The notes below the pieces were generated by a model. That model worked only from the letters and a program-made list of their open reading frames with translations, was not told the DNA's origin and ran no database searches. From Salpingoeca rosetta (taxonomy: Eukaryota; Opisthokonta; Choanoflagellata; Craspedida; Salpingoecidae), in contig NW_004754914.1 of the NCBI RefSeq assembly GCF_000188695.1, positions 376,371-408,870 of the forward strand: DNA of 32,500 nucleotides. Reading direction: 5' to 3'. The position numbers and the translations under genes were made by a program. Below, one piece after another: positions 1 through 12,502 of this stretch; position 1 is the first letter of the stretch, and each line of letters starts with the position of its first letter.

Positions 1-3000
1 CGACCCGCGTTGTCATCAACCGCATCGGCGCCTCGTTCCGCTCAGATCTTCGCCTCGCCCTCCCCGAATGGTGCCGCGAAGCCGTTGCTGTGAGTGCATC
101 CACTGCGTGTGTGCGTGTGCGAACATTGATGTCCACCTGCCATGCCCCCGGCCTTGTGAACCAGATGCACACACGTTCATCTTCTCACTCCTTCGTCTCC
201 CCCTGCCCTTCACAACCCTCTCCATACTATCATCACCATCACACGACTATCATCACCACCACCATCACACGATTATCATCACCACCACCACAACAGCATG
301 TGCAGCATGCGCAGGAGCTTGCAGGCAACGCCGTGTCGCGGGATGCCGTGATGGCGCAGGTGATGACATATGTCAACGCCTCGACAGCGAGCGGCCCACT
401 GGTGGTGACGGGGCCCTCGGGGTCGGGCAAGTCGACGGTGCTGGCACAGGTCGTGACGGAGCTCGCCAAGGACGACGCAACCGCCGTCATTGCCCGATTC
501 GCAGGATTCACGGCAAAGGGTGTGTGAACATGTGTATGTGTGTGTTTGTGTGTGTGTGTGTGTGTGTGTCTGTTTGTGTGTGCATGTCGTTGTGGTATCA
601 AAGCCTTTCACTCCCAGCCCATCTTTTGCCATGCTCCGTTTGTTTGTTCAGCTCAACATGAAAAGCTCTTTACCCAAGTCACACACACGCCCGCACACAC
701 GCACACACGCACACACACACTCTCTCATCCTCGCCCGCTCACAAATTAACTCACGCTCATTTCTTTGCTTTGACTGTTGTCGCAGCCGCGTCGCTGACGC
801 ACACGCTTCGGCTGCTGACTCAGCAGTTTTTGTATTTGGTGCACCCTGAAATGGACAGCGAGACGATTCCCACGGACTTTAGGGCCATCATCTCCGTGCT
901 GCCACAACACCTCGCAAACCTCGCAAAACTCGACAAACGCATCGTGCTGGTGTGTGTATGTGTGTGTCTGTTTGTGTGTGTTTGTGTGTCTGTGTGCTCC
1001 CCCTCCCCCTCACACACACACACACACACACCCTCACACATACACTCCCACGCCCGCTGTGTCCCACTGCCGTTTGCTTCAGATCATCGACTCGCTTGAC
1101 GAGTACGTGGACGACGAGAACCGGCTGGACGAGCGGGTTGGCCTCGCCGCGTGGTTGCCCACCGTGCTCCCAGACAACGTTCGCCTCATCGTCTCCGCAC
1201 GCGAGCACGACCGCGCGTTTGAGCAGCTGTCGGAGCTCGTGCAGGACGACGCCGTTGTCACCCTCGGACCCATGGTGGGTTGGTGTGATGTGGTTTGTTT
1301 GTTTGTTGTTTGTTTGTTTGTTTGTTGATTGGTTGGTTGGTTGGTTGGTTGGTTGGTTTGTTGTTGGTGTTGGGTTCGCTGCTGGGGTTGTGCAATGATG
1401 TGATCTTGATTGGCAAGTGCTGCCTGTTTCTCTATGTGTGTTGCTTGCTCTGCACTTGTTTGCGCGCACCTTGCCTCTACCTTTACATTTTCCGCTTGTG
1501 TCTTCTCATTCCCATTCGCCTGCACTGTCTTACCACGTGCGATAGGACGAGGCAGAGTCCAAGGCGATGTTTGAGCGCATTCTCTCGGAGCGCAACCGCA
1601 AACTGACGGCAGAGCAACACGACGCCGTGCACAGTGCACTCGCATCAGCGAGCCCGCTCCCACTCGCGGTCTATCTCCTCGCAGACACGGTGCGCAAACC
1701 TGCCTGCTTGCCTTGCCTTGCCTTGCTTTGCTTTGCTTTGCGTTGCTGCGCTGCGATTTCTTGCCTGTAGGTTTATGTGCTTGTTTGTGCTTGCTTGTGC
1801 TTGCTTGTGCGTGTGCCTGTGCGTGTGCCTGTGCGTGTACGCGCTGCCGTCACTACCCCGTCGTTCCCTGGCGGACAAACCAGAGTGTGTTACTCGTGTG
1901 CCTCTCACTCTCTTCTCCTTCTATCCCCCCCCCTTTCTTTCTTTCCTCTTCCAACAGGCGTGCGAGTGGCGGTCCAGCGACGCCGTGCCGGAGCTGACCA
2001 CCTCCATCCTGCCCATCTTGGACGCCCGTCTGCAGTCCATCGAGGACAAACTCGGCCAAGTCTTCGTCTCCCGCACACTCGGGTGCGCCGTGTCGTTAAT
2101 CGCTGATGCAGTTGTTGTCATGTTTGCTGCTGTTTCATTTGCTGCTGCTGCTGCTGCTGCCTTCTTGCTTGTTACGTGCGTGTTGCATCATGCTCCAGCG
2201 TGTTCGCACGATGGCGCGTTGCCATATGCGCACAGGTTGCATGTGCGCGTGCTGTTGCTGCACGACACCGTCACTGTTTTTGAGTTCATGTGCATTAGAC
2301 TCGCTTGCATGCGTTGACTTGCTCCTCCACCTCACACGCACGCCACCAACACCATCCCCCTCCTCCACCAGGTATCTGACGTGTTCGCGCAACGGGCTCA
2401 ACGCTGACGAGCTGTGCCTGATCCTGTCTGCGGACCACGAGGTGATGGCATCCATCTCGCGCCACCACCTCCCGCCCGACGGCACGCTGCCCCAACACCT
2501 CATCTTCATGCTCAAGAGCGCGCTTGGTGCACAGCTCAACGTCGGCACAGACGAATCCATCACATGGTGCGGGCTTTTGGTGGTGTCTTTGTTTGTGCTC
2601 ATGTGTGAGTGAGTGAGAGACAGACAGACAGGCAGACAGACAGAGAACTGTGTCTGTGCTTCTTTTTGCTTGTGCCTATGTGCATAGCTGCTGCCTACGT
2701 CTTCCTGTGTGCCTGCGTCTGTGTTCAACTGCTTCCTATCTGTACATGCACAACCGACCACACTTCCACTCAACCCCGCGTCCCCTTTCACGCCCCCTCC
2801 CCCTCCGCCTCCCCCTCTCCAGGGCGCACCACCAGTACCACCAAGCGGCCGATCTGCGCTACCTGAGCGACGCCGCACACAAGCGCTCCCTCCAGCAGGC
2901 AGCAGGCGCCGTGCTGCTTGTACGTTGGCCGCGCTTGCACCTTTCTGCCTCCTCACTGCAGTTGCTGTTACTTAGCGCATCCTCACTCCACCAACTTACG

Positions 3001-3044
3001 ATCTTGCCATCGCCTCCATTGTCATTGTCATCAATTGTGTGTGT

Positions 3045-3105
<61 letters not shown>

Positions 3106-5303
3106 CTTGTGCGCAGGAGCATCTTCGCGAGCGGATTGTGGAGCGGGAGCGATCTGGGCAGCCCGGCCCTCCACCGGAGCTGGAACGGTTTGCAGACGTC
3201 ATCCCTTGGCTCTTCATGCAGGCTGGTGACCACGACGCCCTCAGGGAAACACTCAACATCACACACATCTTCATGGTACGCTGATTGTGTGTGATTGTTG
3301 CCTTGTCACGGCGTGCCGTGCTGCTTCCTTTTCGTGCATTGCACGTGATTGCTGTTACACCCACCCACCGACTCCACTGCGTTGCGGCGTGTGCAGTTCC
3401 TGCAGGACTACCTGTACCAAGACGTCAACTACGATCTCGCTGCGTACTGGCGCTTTCTCGGCGACTCCCCAGAGGACATTGTCAGCGGCTTTGCAAACTT
3501 GCTCGACGCAGAACACGTGCGTACACGCCCGTGTGGCACATGCGTGTCGTACATGGCTGGGATACACTGGCCTGGTTCGATGGGTGTTTGTGTCACCGCA
3601 TGTTGCGTTTGGGCTCGGATGCATACGTGATTCATCACTTCATTGATCTTACGCTGGTGCCCGTGGGTTGTGCCTGCAGCTTGACGAGGGTAAGGCGCGA
3701 TTCCTGCACGTTGGGCTGGCCGGCTACCTCTACTGCGCCGGGCACTACCAGCACGCACTCAACGTCCTCGTAGGTTTCCTGCAACGAACACACGCACTCA
3801 TGCGCACACGCACATGTGCATACCTGCGTGCCCTTGTGTTGAGACGATTCTTTGCGCAGCGCTGGGCGTTTGCAGTTTGCCTGCAAGCATGCGTGCGACA
3901 CGTGCTGACCTCGACTTGCCCTGCTGCGATTGCTGTTGCTGCCAGGAGCCGTGCGGCGAGTGGAGGCGGAAGCACTTGGGCGAGCACGACGACACTGCAA
4001 TGACAATCAACTTCCAGGGTGCGTATGCATGTGTGTAAGAGAGAGGGGGTGGGAGGGAGCGAGAAAGAGAGGGACTGAGACTGAGACAGAGACAGGGGCA
4101 GAGGCAGAGACAGAGACAGAGAGGGGAGGGGCATATAATTGCGTGTGTTTTGCCTGCATGCGCATGTGTGTGTGCGCACGTTGTGTAACACTTGTGTGCG
4201 CTGTTTGCTTGTTGTTGCCTGCAGGCATGTGTGCGCTTGAGCTTGGCGACCGTGCGTTGGCACTGGAGCGATTTGAGGAATCGCTTGAAATGCGCCTGAA
4301 ACTCGGCAAAACAAAGGATCTGGGCAAAGGTGTGTGCGTGTTTGCTTGTGTGCGTGTGTGTATGTGCGTTGCTGCATGTTTCGTTCTGTGTGCTCATGCC
4401 AATTTTCCACGCGTGCGTCCGTCGTCTCATCTTGCATGCACTGCCCTCGTCGTCGTTGTCGTGGCTTGTGCAGCCATTGCTGCGTCGTACAACAACATTG
4501 CCATCATCCACAAGCGCGAGGGCAGATATGAACAGGCACTCGAAACATACAACCAGGCGCTGGAGTTGCAGAAGGTGTGTGGAGGAAATGTGTGCGTGTG
4601 TGTGTGTGTGTGTGTGTGCACGTGTGTAACTGTGTGTGTGTGCGTGGCGTTCCCCTGCAGTGGTTGTGCTCTTTGGATCAGATACATGTGTGCTGCGTTG
4701 TTTGTTGGCCCAAGCCAGCACCACTCATCATCTTCTTTGCTGTTTCCGCTTCGCCCTTGCTCATGTGCTCACTCTGCTGCGCACTCGCTTGCGTGCTTGC
4801 GTGTGTTCAGAAAATCAACCCCAACGAGGACAATGTATCGATTATGCAGATTATGAACAACGTTGCGAGCGTGCACTCGGTGATGGGCAACTATCCAAAA
4901 GCATACGACCTCTACAAGATGGTGGTGGACCGCAGACGAAAGTACTTTGGTGCGTGCAGTCGTGGTGACGGCGTTGTTGTTTAAGTTGTTGTTTAAGTTC
5001 TTGTTCTTGTTGTTGTTGTTCATGGTGGTGCTGTTCGCTTGTGTTGTTGATACCGTGCAGTGGTGTGGTGACACGGTTCTTCGCTTCTTTTTTTCTTTGC
5101 TTCACTGTTCCGCCGACACTCACCTGCGCACCCATACACGCGATTACACCCACCTTTATTTCACCAGGTCCCTCTGTGCCGTTGAGTGTGGCGCTGTTCA
5201 ACCTTGGGCTGGTCGCGTTCAGGCAAGAGCGCTACGGCCTCGCACAAGAGCACATCCAGGACTGCCTTGGTACAGTGTGCATGCGTGTGTGTGTGTGTGT
5301 GTG

Positions 5304-5378
<75 letters not shown>

Positions 5379-5691
5379 CGGAGCTGACCCTGCAAGCAGT
5401 GACACGCATCTTCCTCCATCAACCGACCTTGTGGTGCTCACTACGTGGTACCTGTTGGGTTGATAGAAATCCGCCTTCGCCTCCTCGGCCCAACACATCA
5501 GAGCACGGCGTCTGCCATGTCCATGCGCGCACACGTCTTGCTCAAGACAAAGCAGCCACAGCAGGTGGGTCGGACGTGCTCCAACCAATTGCCTGCACAT
5601 GCAGTCATGCATGCAAATGCCTGTGTCAGTAAGACACAGGAACGCACTGGTTCTCGCACTCATCAACCGTCTGATCACCGAAATGCCTTCA

Positions 5692-5760
<69 letters not shown>

Positions 5761-6039
5761 CTATGACTTGTGGTGTCAACAGGCCAAGGACATGTTCCTT
5801 CGTGTGCTGCATGTGCGGGAGAGCTCGGGCAACAAGTCCATGCTCTGCATGACATATGCCGACGTTGCCCGCGCGTGCACTGCTCTCAAGCACTTTGAAG
5901 AGGTACCGTTCGTGCGTACATGTGCGCTGTGATGAGTAGTCTGGTGGTGGTGGTGGTGGTGGTGGTGGTGCAGAACGCAAGCGGGAGATGGTCACACAAT
6001 CGCAGTGTCTTCGCTTGTGTGTTGTCGCTCACCCAAGAC

Positions 6040-6090
<51 letters not shown>

Positions 6091-6251
6091 CGTGGCCATT
6101 GTAGGCGGAGAGTTACTTGGAGAAGAGCAAAGCGCTCTGCAGTTCTGATCCTCTGGATCCAAGAAACGCAGACTACGCAGAGGCCGGTGTGTGCGCGCGT
6201 GCGTGCGTGTGTGTGTGTGTCGCTGTTCGTTTATTCGCTTGCTTGCCCCTA

Positions 6252-6284
<33 letters not shown>

Positions 6285-6744
6285 CCGTGCTGCCTGGCCC
6301 GCATTTGTCCTGATCTCTTCTGCCATCCTTCCGTGTTCCTCACCGCTTCACGTGTTGTTGTTGGTTTGTTTGCTTGCTGCACAGCTGGCGATCTTGCGTT
6401 GGCCAAAGGCGACCGCGACCAAGCGCGGGAGATGTATGCCGAATGCATCGATTTGTACAGACACGTGAGTCCTGTGCCCTTGCAGCTGTGCATCTTAGCG
6501 TCTGCCCACATAGACACACACACACACACCGCACGAGCGTGTACGAACATGCACGTCTGCTCAACCGCCCCCTGGTTTCTCACTCAAAAACACACACACG
6601 CACACACGCACACACGCACGCACGCAGACGTATGACGCGGACCACCCTCAAGTGCGTCGAATCCATGTGAAGCTTGGCTTGACAACACTGGATGCGTCAA
6701 CCGAAGTCGTCACTGACAACACCACAGCCGCGTCAGAGGCCTAG
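1..6744 (+). CDS. Nephrocystin-3-like STAND NTPase with TPR repeats (5' end outside window)
   Basis: Exons: 3-89, 297-519 (or from 306), 786-949, 1083-1274, 1546-1689, 1958-2082, 2372-2566, 2823-2919, 3117-3275, 3397-3516, 3680-3769, 3946-4018, 4225-4329, 4474-4574, 4811-4949, 5168-5269, 5467-5564, 5783-5902, 6105-6186, 6385-6464, 6628-6744. All phases agree and give 870 residues to the TAG. A Walker A loop GPSGSGKST lies at 411-437. Walker B, IVLIIDSLDE, spans the 949/1083 junction, and a SAREHD sensor-like motif follows near 1195. Exons at 1958-2919 hold a winged-helix-like stretch ending in HHQYHQAADLRYL, typical of STAND ATPases. From 3680 to 6700 there are about seven TPRs, for example SYNNIAIIHKREGRYEQALE. 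This order matches nephrocystin-3, a ciliary inversin-compartment scaffold. The first 29 residues follow an unseen upstream exon. TTC41- or NWD-type relatives share the core, so the family is firmer than the orthology. Confidence 0.8.
1328..1361 (+). repeat. TTGG tandem repeat in an intron
   Basis: A run of GGTT units follows TTTG units in the intron between the exons ending at 1274 and starting at 1546 of the nephrocystin-3-like gene. Confidence 0.85.
3047..3104 (+). repeat. GT microsatellite, 29 units, intronic
   Basis: Pure GT run ending 12 bp before the acceptor at 3116 of the nephrocystin-3-like gene. Confidence 0.95.
5285..5377 (+). repeat. GT microsatellite, intronic
   Basis: Nearly pure GT array starting 16 bp after the donor at 5270 of the nephrocystin-3-like gene, with one GC interruption near 5310. 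Confidence 0.95.
5694..5757 (+). repeat. GT microsatellite, intronic
   Basis: Pure GT array 25 bp before the acceptor of the exon starting at 5783. Confidence 0.95.
6042..6089 (+). repeat. GT microsatellite, intronic
   Basis: GT array 15 bp before the acceptor of the exon starting at 6105. A GGT run lies earlier in the same intron at about 5941-5970. Confidence 0.95.
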
Positions 6745-6840
6745 TCGTTCCACCCAGCCAAGGCGCAACAACGTGCGTTGCTGTCCTTTGCATCCTTTTT
6801 CGCTGTCCTTCCCACTTATCGAAGTTTGTTGATGTTGCCC

Positions 6841-6846
6841 AATAAA
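6841..6846 (+). promoter_or_regulatory. Polyadenylation signal AATAAA of the nephrocystin-3-like gene
   Basis: A canonical AATAAA lies 97 bp after the TAG at 6742-6744 and about 110 bp before the next ATG. The two genes are therefore only about 214 bp apart, and this short gap must hold both the 3' UTR and the next promoter. Confidence 0.7.
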
Positions 6847-6958
6847 GATCGACATTGCTTGCAAGCAAGCAAAACAGCGCAGCCGTAATTTTGCCTTTCT
6901 TTGTTTGTTTTGTTTTCCCACCACCCCACGGATACAAGCAAGCGCCAAGCAGGTCAAG

Positions 6959-8913
6959 ATGCAAGGAAATGGCGTTTTGGTTGCGGCAGCGACGGCAACG
7001 CTGGCTGCTGTGCTTCTGCTGGCAGTGAGCCCCCCGAGTGCCCTGGCTGCCAGCACAACAACTGCAGGCACAACAGCAACTGCAGGCACAACAACAACAA
7101 ATGCAGGCATGAACGCAACGACGGCCACCACCATCTCAACAACAACAACAACTACTACGACCACTACTACAACAACAACAACAACAACAACAACTACTAC
7201 TACTACAACTACAACAACAACGACAACAACGGAGCCCGTGTTTCGTCCAAAGATTGTGGTGGAGGACGGGCGGTTTCTCATCCGGCTCGATGGTGGGATT
7301 GACTTTGACCCGCTCGAGGTGCTGGCGGAGCTGCAAAGGCTACGAGATGAAGTTGCAACTCTGCGGGCAAGCACAAACACCCGCATCGACCGCGTGAACG
7401 CACGCGTCACAGAACTGGACAACGCAACGACATCGCGCACCTCAGGCCTGGCCGAGCAGCTCTCCACTACACAGGACCTCGTTGGCACGCACGACCAAAA
7501 GCTGGAAGCCCTGGAAGGCGAGGTTGAGGACAATGCCGTGACGGCCGGTGAGCTCGGAGACGCACTGGACGCCGTGGAGCATCGCGTCACCGCTGCCGAA
7601 CGCAACCAGACGGCCGCCTCATCCCGCGTCGACGACATTGAGAGGGATATCATGTACCTTCCCGGGGTGCTGGCCTGTGCAGAGGGGCGCAACCTATACG
7701 ACGCAAGCGAGGACGAGTGCGTGCCGGCCAAAACAATCGCCTGCAACAAGGACCTGCTGGAAATGGCAATTGCCAGCTCCCACTCTGAGGTGGTGGAGAC
7801 CTCGTGTGGTACCATCTTTGGTGGCGTCGGTTGCCTCGTGCAGTGTTCCCTTGGCTATGAGGCCTCTCCCAACTCTGCAATCGCCGTGTGCCAGGCTGAC
7901 CGCTCGTTCTCCGTGCCTGATCTCGACTGCGAGATTGTGGACTGCGGCGCGCCGCCCAACCCGCACGGCGTCACGTACCAGTGTGACGCGCACACCTACG
8001 GCTCCAGCTGCCACGTTACAAGCTGTCCGTTCCTCGTGGGCGGTGACAGCTCCCTCACGTGCGGTGCCGATGGCCAGTGGCGTGGCACACCGCCCGAGTG
8101 CAGCCAGTTCAGGCCTTGGGTCCTGGACGGGAACCAGTACCGCCTGCCAAAGGAGGAGGAGGGCCCCTTCACCAGCAGCTCCTGCCCTTCGTACTTTGTA
8201 GGCGGCAACGCATACTCCAGTGGCGGCATCACATTCATCACGGGCCCTTTCAAGCAGAGCAACAACCGATTTGCTGTGGTGCCAAACGGTGCCCAGGTGA
8301 AGCTTGTCCCGTCAAAACCCGTGCAGCAGATGCACTTTCTCGTGTCTGGCGGCCGTGGCACCGGCTTCAGCTTCTACGTGAGGTTCTACTACACAGACGG
8401 CAACACGTACCAGACGGGAACAGGCAGCATCGCCTGGGACTGCCAAGCGGGCGCATCAGGCGCCAGCGGGCTCTCCATCACCCACCTCGGCGGCTACGGT
8501 CAGCCGACGCTTCTGAGCATCTTGCTTGCCTGTTGAGTTGTCTCTGTACTGTGTTCGTGCTTGTGTAATGAGGGTAGCAGTCACGTCATGTTAAGTTGCT
8601 TCTCAGTGGCAACTGCATGCATGTCACTGAGGGGTGGCTCCAGTTGTCCCTTCAAGGGTGTGGTTGTCATGGCCGTATGCCTCGTTGTCTCCGCCTTTCT
8701 ACCCTCCCGTTGACATGTTGACAACCACCCTCATCTTGCGCTGGCCCGGTTTTGCCGTTGCTTGCTTGGTTGCTTGCAGGCAACTATGGTTGTTGTGACC
8801 AATGGTACCGCCTGTATGCTGTGCCCAACTCTTCGTCGAAGGAACTCATGGCTGTGAGCTTCCACTGGTCTGGCGGCGGCACAGACATCTTCGGCATCAC
8901 AGCCATTGTCTAA
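6959..8913 (+). CDS. Secreted Thr-rich, coiled-coil, sushi-domain protein with unrecognised C-terminal domain
   Basis: Exons 6959-8498 and 8780-8913 give 557 residues. The ATG at 6959 begins a strong signal peptide (residues 1-30, hydrophobic core LAAVLLLAV, cleavage near SALA/AS). The upstream in-frame ATG at 6905 would bury this signal. Residues 33-91 are almost pure Thr, encoded by mixed ACA/ACT/ACG codons, and should be heavily O-glycosylated. Residues 113-233 form a heptad-rich coiled coil. Two Cys-rich sushi/CCP-like modules follow (about 240-325 and 326-381); the second starts VDCGAPPNPHGVTYQC and ends in the WRGTPPEC signature. Residues 382-557 are rich in Gly, Tyr and beta-type sequence and end SFHWSGGGTDIFGITAIV; I do not recognise the fold. 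The intron joins GGY to GNYGCCDQW; reading through the donor instead stops at 8535. No membrane segment or GPI signal is visible, so release or matrix deposition is the likely fate. Confidence 0.85.
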
Positions 8914-9420
8914 CAGCAGAACAGCATCGGCCGCCCTGGAGCCAAGAACCTGTCTCCCTGGCACTGTGTTTTGTGTGCTGCACCGAATTTCTGTTACCGT
9001 GTTGTGTGGTGGGAGTGCTCTTTTGTGTATTCTCATCACCTTGCCTGCGTCCTTTTCGATCATCACCTTACGTGCCATTCATTCACTTAACGCTCTGTCA
9101 CAGCTTGTGGCATAGTCATATTCCGTCTTTGCGTGTGTGCCTTCTTCTGTCTCACCATCATGTGTGTGTTTGTGTGTGTTGTGAGCATGATGAATGTGGC
9201 CATTCCTGCCGTCTTGCCGTCCTGTTGTAGTTGCTTTGCATTCTCTTGCTCTCTTTGACTCCCTTCTTGACTCTTTGACCTTTGACTGCTTGCCCCTCCC
9301 ATTGCGTTGATAGTTTATGCTTCTGCGATGCGAGTGTCATGTGCCTGCGACCACCGTGTCACCAAGTCACTCGAAACCCTGAGCGCCCCAGTTTGATTGC
9401 CCGACACCATAAATCGCACG
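8914..9420. other. Intergenic region between the sushi gene and the CRELD gene
   Basis: These 507 bp hold the 3' UTR of the sushi gene and the promoter of the CRELD gene. I see no AATAAA and no convincing TATA box. A short GT run lies near 9160-9182. A cluster of four TTGAC-type words lies at about 9255-9290 in a pyrimidine-rich stretch. No ER-stress element of the CCAAT-N9-CCACG type was found by eye. Confidence 0.6.
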
Positions 9421-9607
9421 ATGAGGACTGCTGTTGCTGTTGTTGCTGTTGTGGCGGTTGCGCTGCTGCTGTGTTCAGTGGTGGTGGACGGTGCCAAAGG
9501 GAGGAGGAAAGGACGACGCGGGCTGTCCAGCGCCACGGAGAAGGCCAAACACAAGTGCACGACATGCAGGCGCATCGTGGACGACTTCTTCAACGGTACG
9601 TGTGTGC

Positions 9608-9668
<61 letters not shown>

Positions 9669-10676
9669 GTGTGTACGCGTGTGTGTACGTGCATGGTGTG
9701 TCGTGTTCTCTTGCGCGTTCCACCAGCACCATTTCGCTTCCTGTGACTGTGGCTGCCTGTGCGTGCTGACTCTTGCAGGCCTTGAGAAGACAGAGAACGA
9801 CATTGAGTTTCGCGGCGAGTCAAAGGGGTTCGTTGAACACTGTCGAGAAGCAACACGCCAAGTGGACAGGCGGCAACAGCAACACACTCCCGCAGTCACG
9901 CACATACATACACACTCATACACTCACGCACTCACTCATACTCTCACTCTCACACACATACACATATACACACACCTGCGCTGATAGGTGGACCAAGGAC
10001 AATGAAAAGTTCCTCGGAAAGTACGCCATGAATGAGGCGCGGATGACAGTGGCACTCGAGGGCGTTTGTCAGCAAGACTACAAGTACGTGACCACGTGCG
10101 GCTTGTCCGTGCTGCTGCCGTGGTTACGGTCGCATGCCCTCCACCACTCACCCACTCACTCACTCACTCACTCACTCACTCACTCACTCACTCACTCACT
10201 CACTCACTCACTCACGCATACGCACGCGCACAACTTGCCAGATGCACGGAAGTGTTTGCGGAGTTGGAGGAGGACATCGAGGACTGGTGGACAGAGGAGC
10301 GGCCAGACGACACCACCACCCGCGATGCTCTCATAGAATGGCTCTGCATTGACAAACACAAGTACTGCTGCCCGGCTGGCACATATGGCAAGACATGCAA
10401 GGTTAGCTGGACATGTGACATGGGTACAATGTATCCCCATTGCTCGTGACCGTGTGCGCATGAGGTTCGTGCGAACCCTAGCACACCATCGCTCGTGTGC
10501 CTCTTGACTGTGCTTTCATGTCCCACCACCGCTCACCGCGCAAGTGCCACCTTTTCTTTCGACTTGTATATTGCCCCTGTGCCAGCCATGTGCTGGTGGG
10601 GCTGATACGCCCTGCTCTGGACACGGAACGTGCAGCGGTGATGGTTTCCGCCACGGCAACGGAAAGTGCAAGGTTG

Positions 10677-10717
<41 letters not shown>

Positions 10718-11107
10718 CTCTTGGTGCAGCACGTAACAATACGCTCACATCAGTGCACGGGGGCTGTCGCAAACAGGAGCAGTTAACATGTTGCTTGTCT
10801 CACCGCACATTCACCTGTATGTGTGCGTTCTCACCACCTGTATGTGTGCGTGTGTTCACGGTGCAGTGCACAGATAACTTCACGGGCCCCACATGCAGTG
10901 AATGCGCCCCAGGCTTCTACATGAACGAAGTGTGTGCCGTGAGTGTACACACACCACATTGTCGTGAGTGTATGTGTGTGTATGTGCACGCTTCTGGTTG
11001 CTGATATTTGGATTGCGCTGCAACAGCTACAGGGTGGCCAGACCACGTGTGAGCCGTGCGATGCTGCTTGCGAGAACACATGTACAGGTGCGGCGCCAGT
11101 TGGGCTG

Positions 11108-11199
<92 letters not shown>

Positions 11200-11468
11200 T
11201 GCGCAGCGGACCCGAATTCGTGTTCGGACGACGTGAACACGTTCTGCAAGAACACGCCCGGATCGTTTGAGTGCGCGCCGTGTGATGCGGCGTGTCTGGA
11301 CGGATGCTCCGGTGACGGACCACAACACTGCCACGCTTGGTTCGTTGACCACAATAAGTGTCGTCTTCCTCTCGCGTACAACGCGGCCTGCTCGTTCCCA
11401 TTCGACCACAACGCTCCATGCTCCCTGCTATTGTCTGCCCTAATGCGTACACGAACCCACACACCCAC

Positions 11469-11504
<36 letters not shown>

Positions 11505-11844
11505 CACCACCACCACCACCACCACCACCACCACCACCACCACCACTACTACTACTACTGCGTATGACCTCACGCTTGCATTGCGATGCTGACTGCTGTC
11601 GCCATGTCCACGGCAGTCGTGACGGTTACGAGCCCGCACCGGACGGCGGCTGCCGGGATGTGGACGAGTGCCTGGATTATCCCTGCACTGAAGGTTTGGT
11701 GGAACTGCCATCGACGAGCACTCCTCCAATTCGCACCAACACACACACACATACACAAACACACACAGACACACAGACGCACAGACACACAGACGCACAG
11801 ACACACACTCACTCACTCATTCACTCACTCACTCACACACACAC

Positions 11845-11893
<49 letters not shown>

Positions 11894-12423
11894 TTCACGT
11901 ACACACTCACTCACACACACACACACCAGGCCAAGGGTGCGTCAACACGGCTGGCAGCTACCGGTGCGAGACGTGCCATTCAAGCTGCGATGCGAGCAGT
12001 GGCTGCTCAGGACCAGGGGCGTCAGACTGCACAGCGTGTGCTGCTGGGTTTGAGCGCGTTGATGGAGGTGAGTGGTGAGCTTGCGCGGCAGTTGCGGACG
12101 AGGTGTCCGGCAACAGCCGCAGTGCACCCTTCGTTGGGGCACAGTTCATTGTGTGTGTGTAAGTTTGTGCAAGCTCAAGTGAGTGTGCCGTCGCGTGCTT
12201 GATTCTCACCATGTTGTCTTCACTCCTGCACGACTTGGTCTCTGATCTGAAGCTTGCAAGGATGTGAACGAGTGCGAGGAGTTTGTGTGCGATCGGCCAA
12301 AGACCTGCACGAACGAGGAGGGCACTTACGCATGCGTGTGCAAAGGCCCGGCGGTTGAGGTGGGTTGGATCAATTCCTCATGTTCACATGCACATCAATC
12401 TTCACACACACGCGGGTGCGAGT

Positions 12424-12502
<79 letters not shown>

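Noticed and set aside
5161..5422. Long open frames made of Cys-Val or Thr-His repeats, here and at every GT/CA array
   Set aside because: Dinucleotide repeats have no stop codons in several frames, so these frames reflect repeat content only. Each overlaps an intron of a well-supported gene.
6733..7815. Minus-strand open frame of 360 codons with a long Val run
   Set aside because: It is the reverse complement of the Thr tract and coiled coil of the sushi gene, whose signal peptide and Cys modules are convincing.
8499..8535. Read-through of the sushi gene ending in ILLAC instead of splicing
   Set aside because: The donor at 8499 and acceptor at 8779 are good, the phase fits, and the second exon adds a conserved-looking YGCCDQWYRLYAVPN stretch.
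8914..9420. ER-stress element upstream of the CRELD gene
   Set aside because: Expected from CRELD2 biology, but no CCAAT-N9-CCACG or TGACGTGG word was found on either strand by eye.
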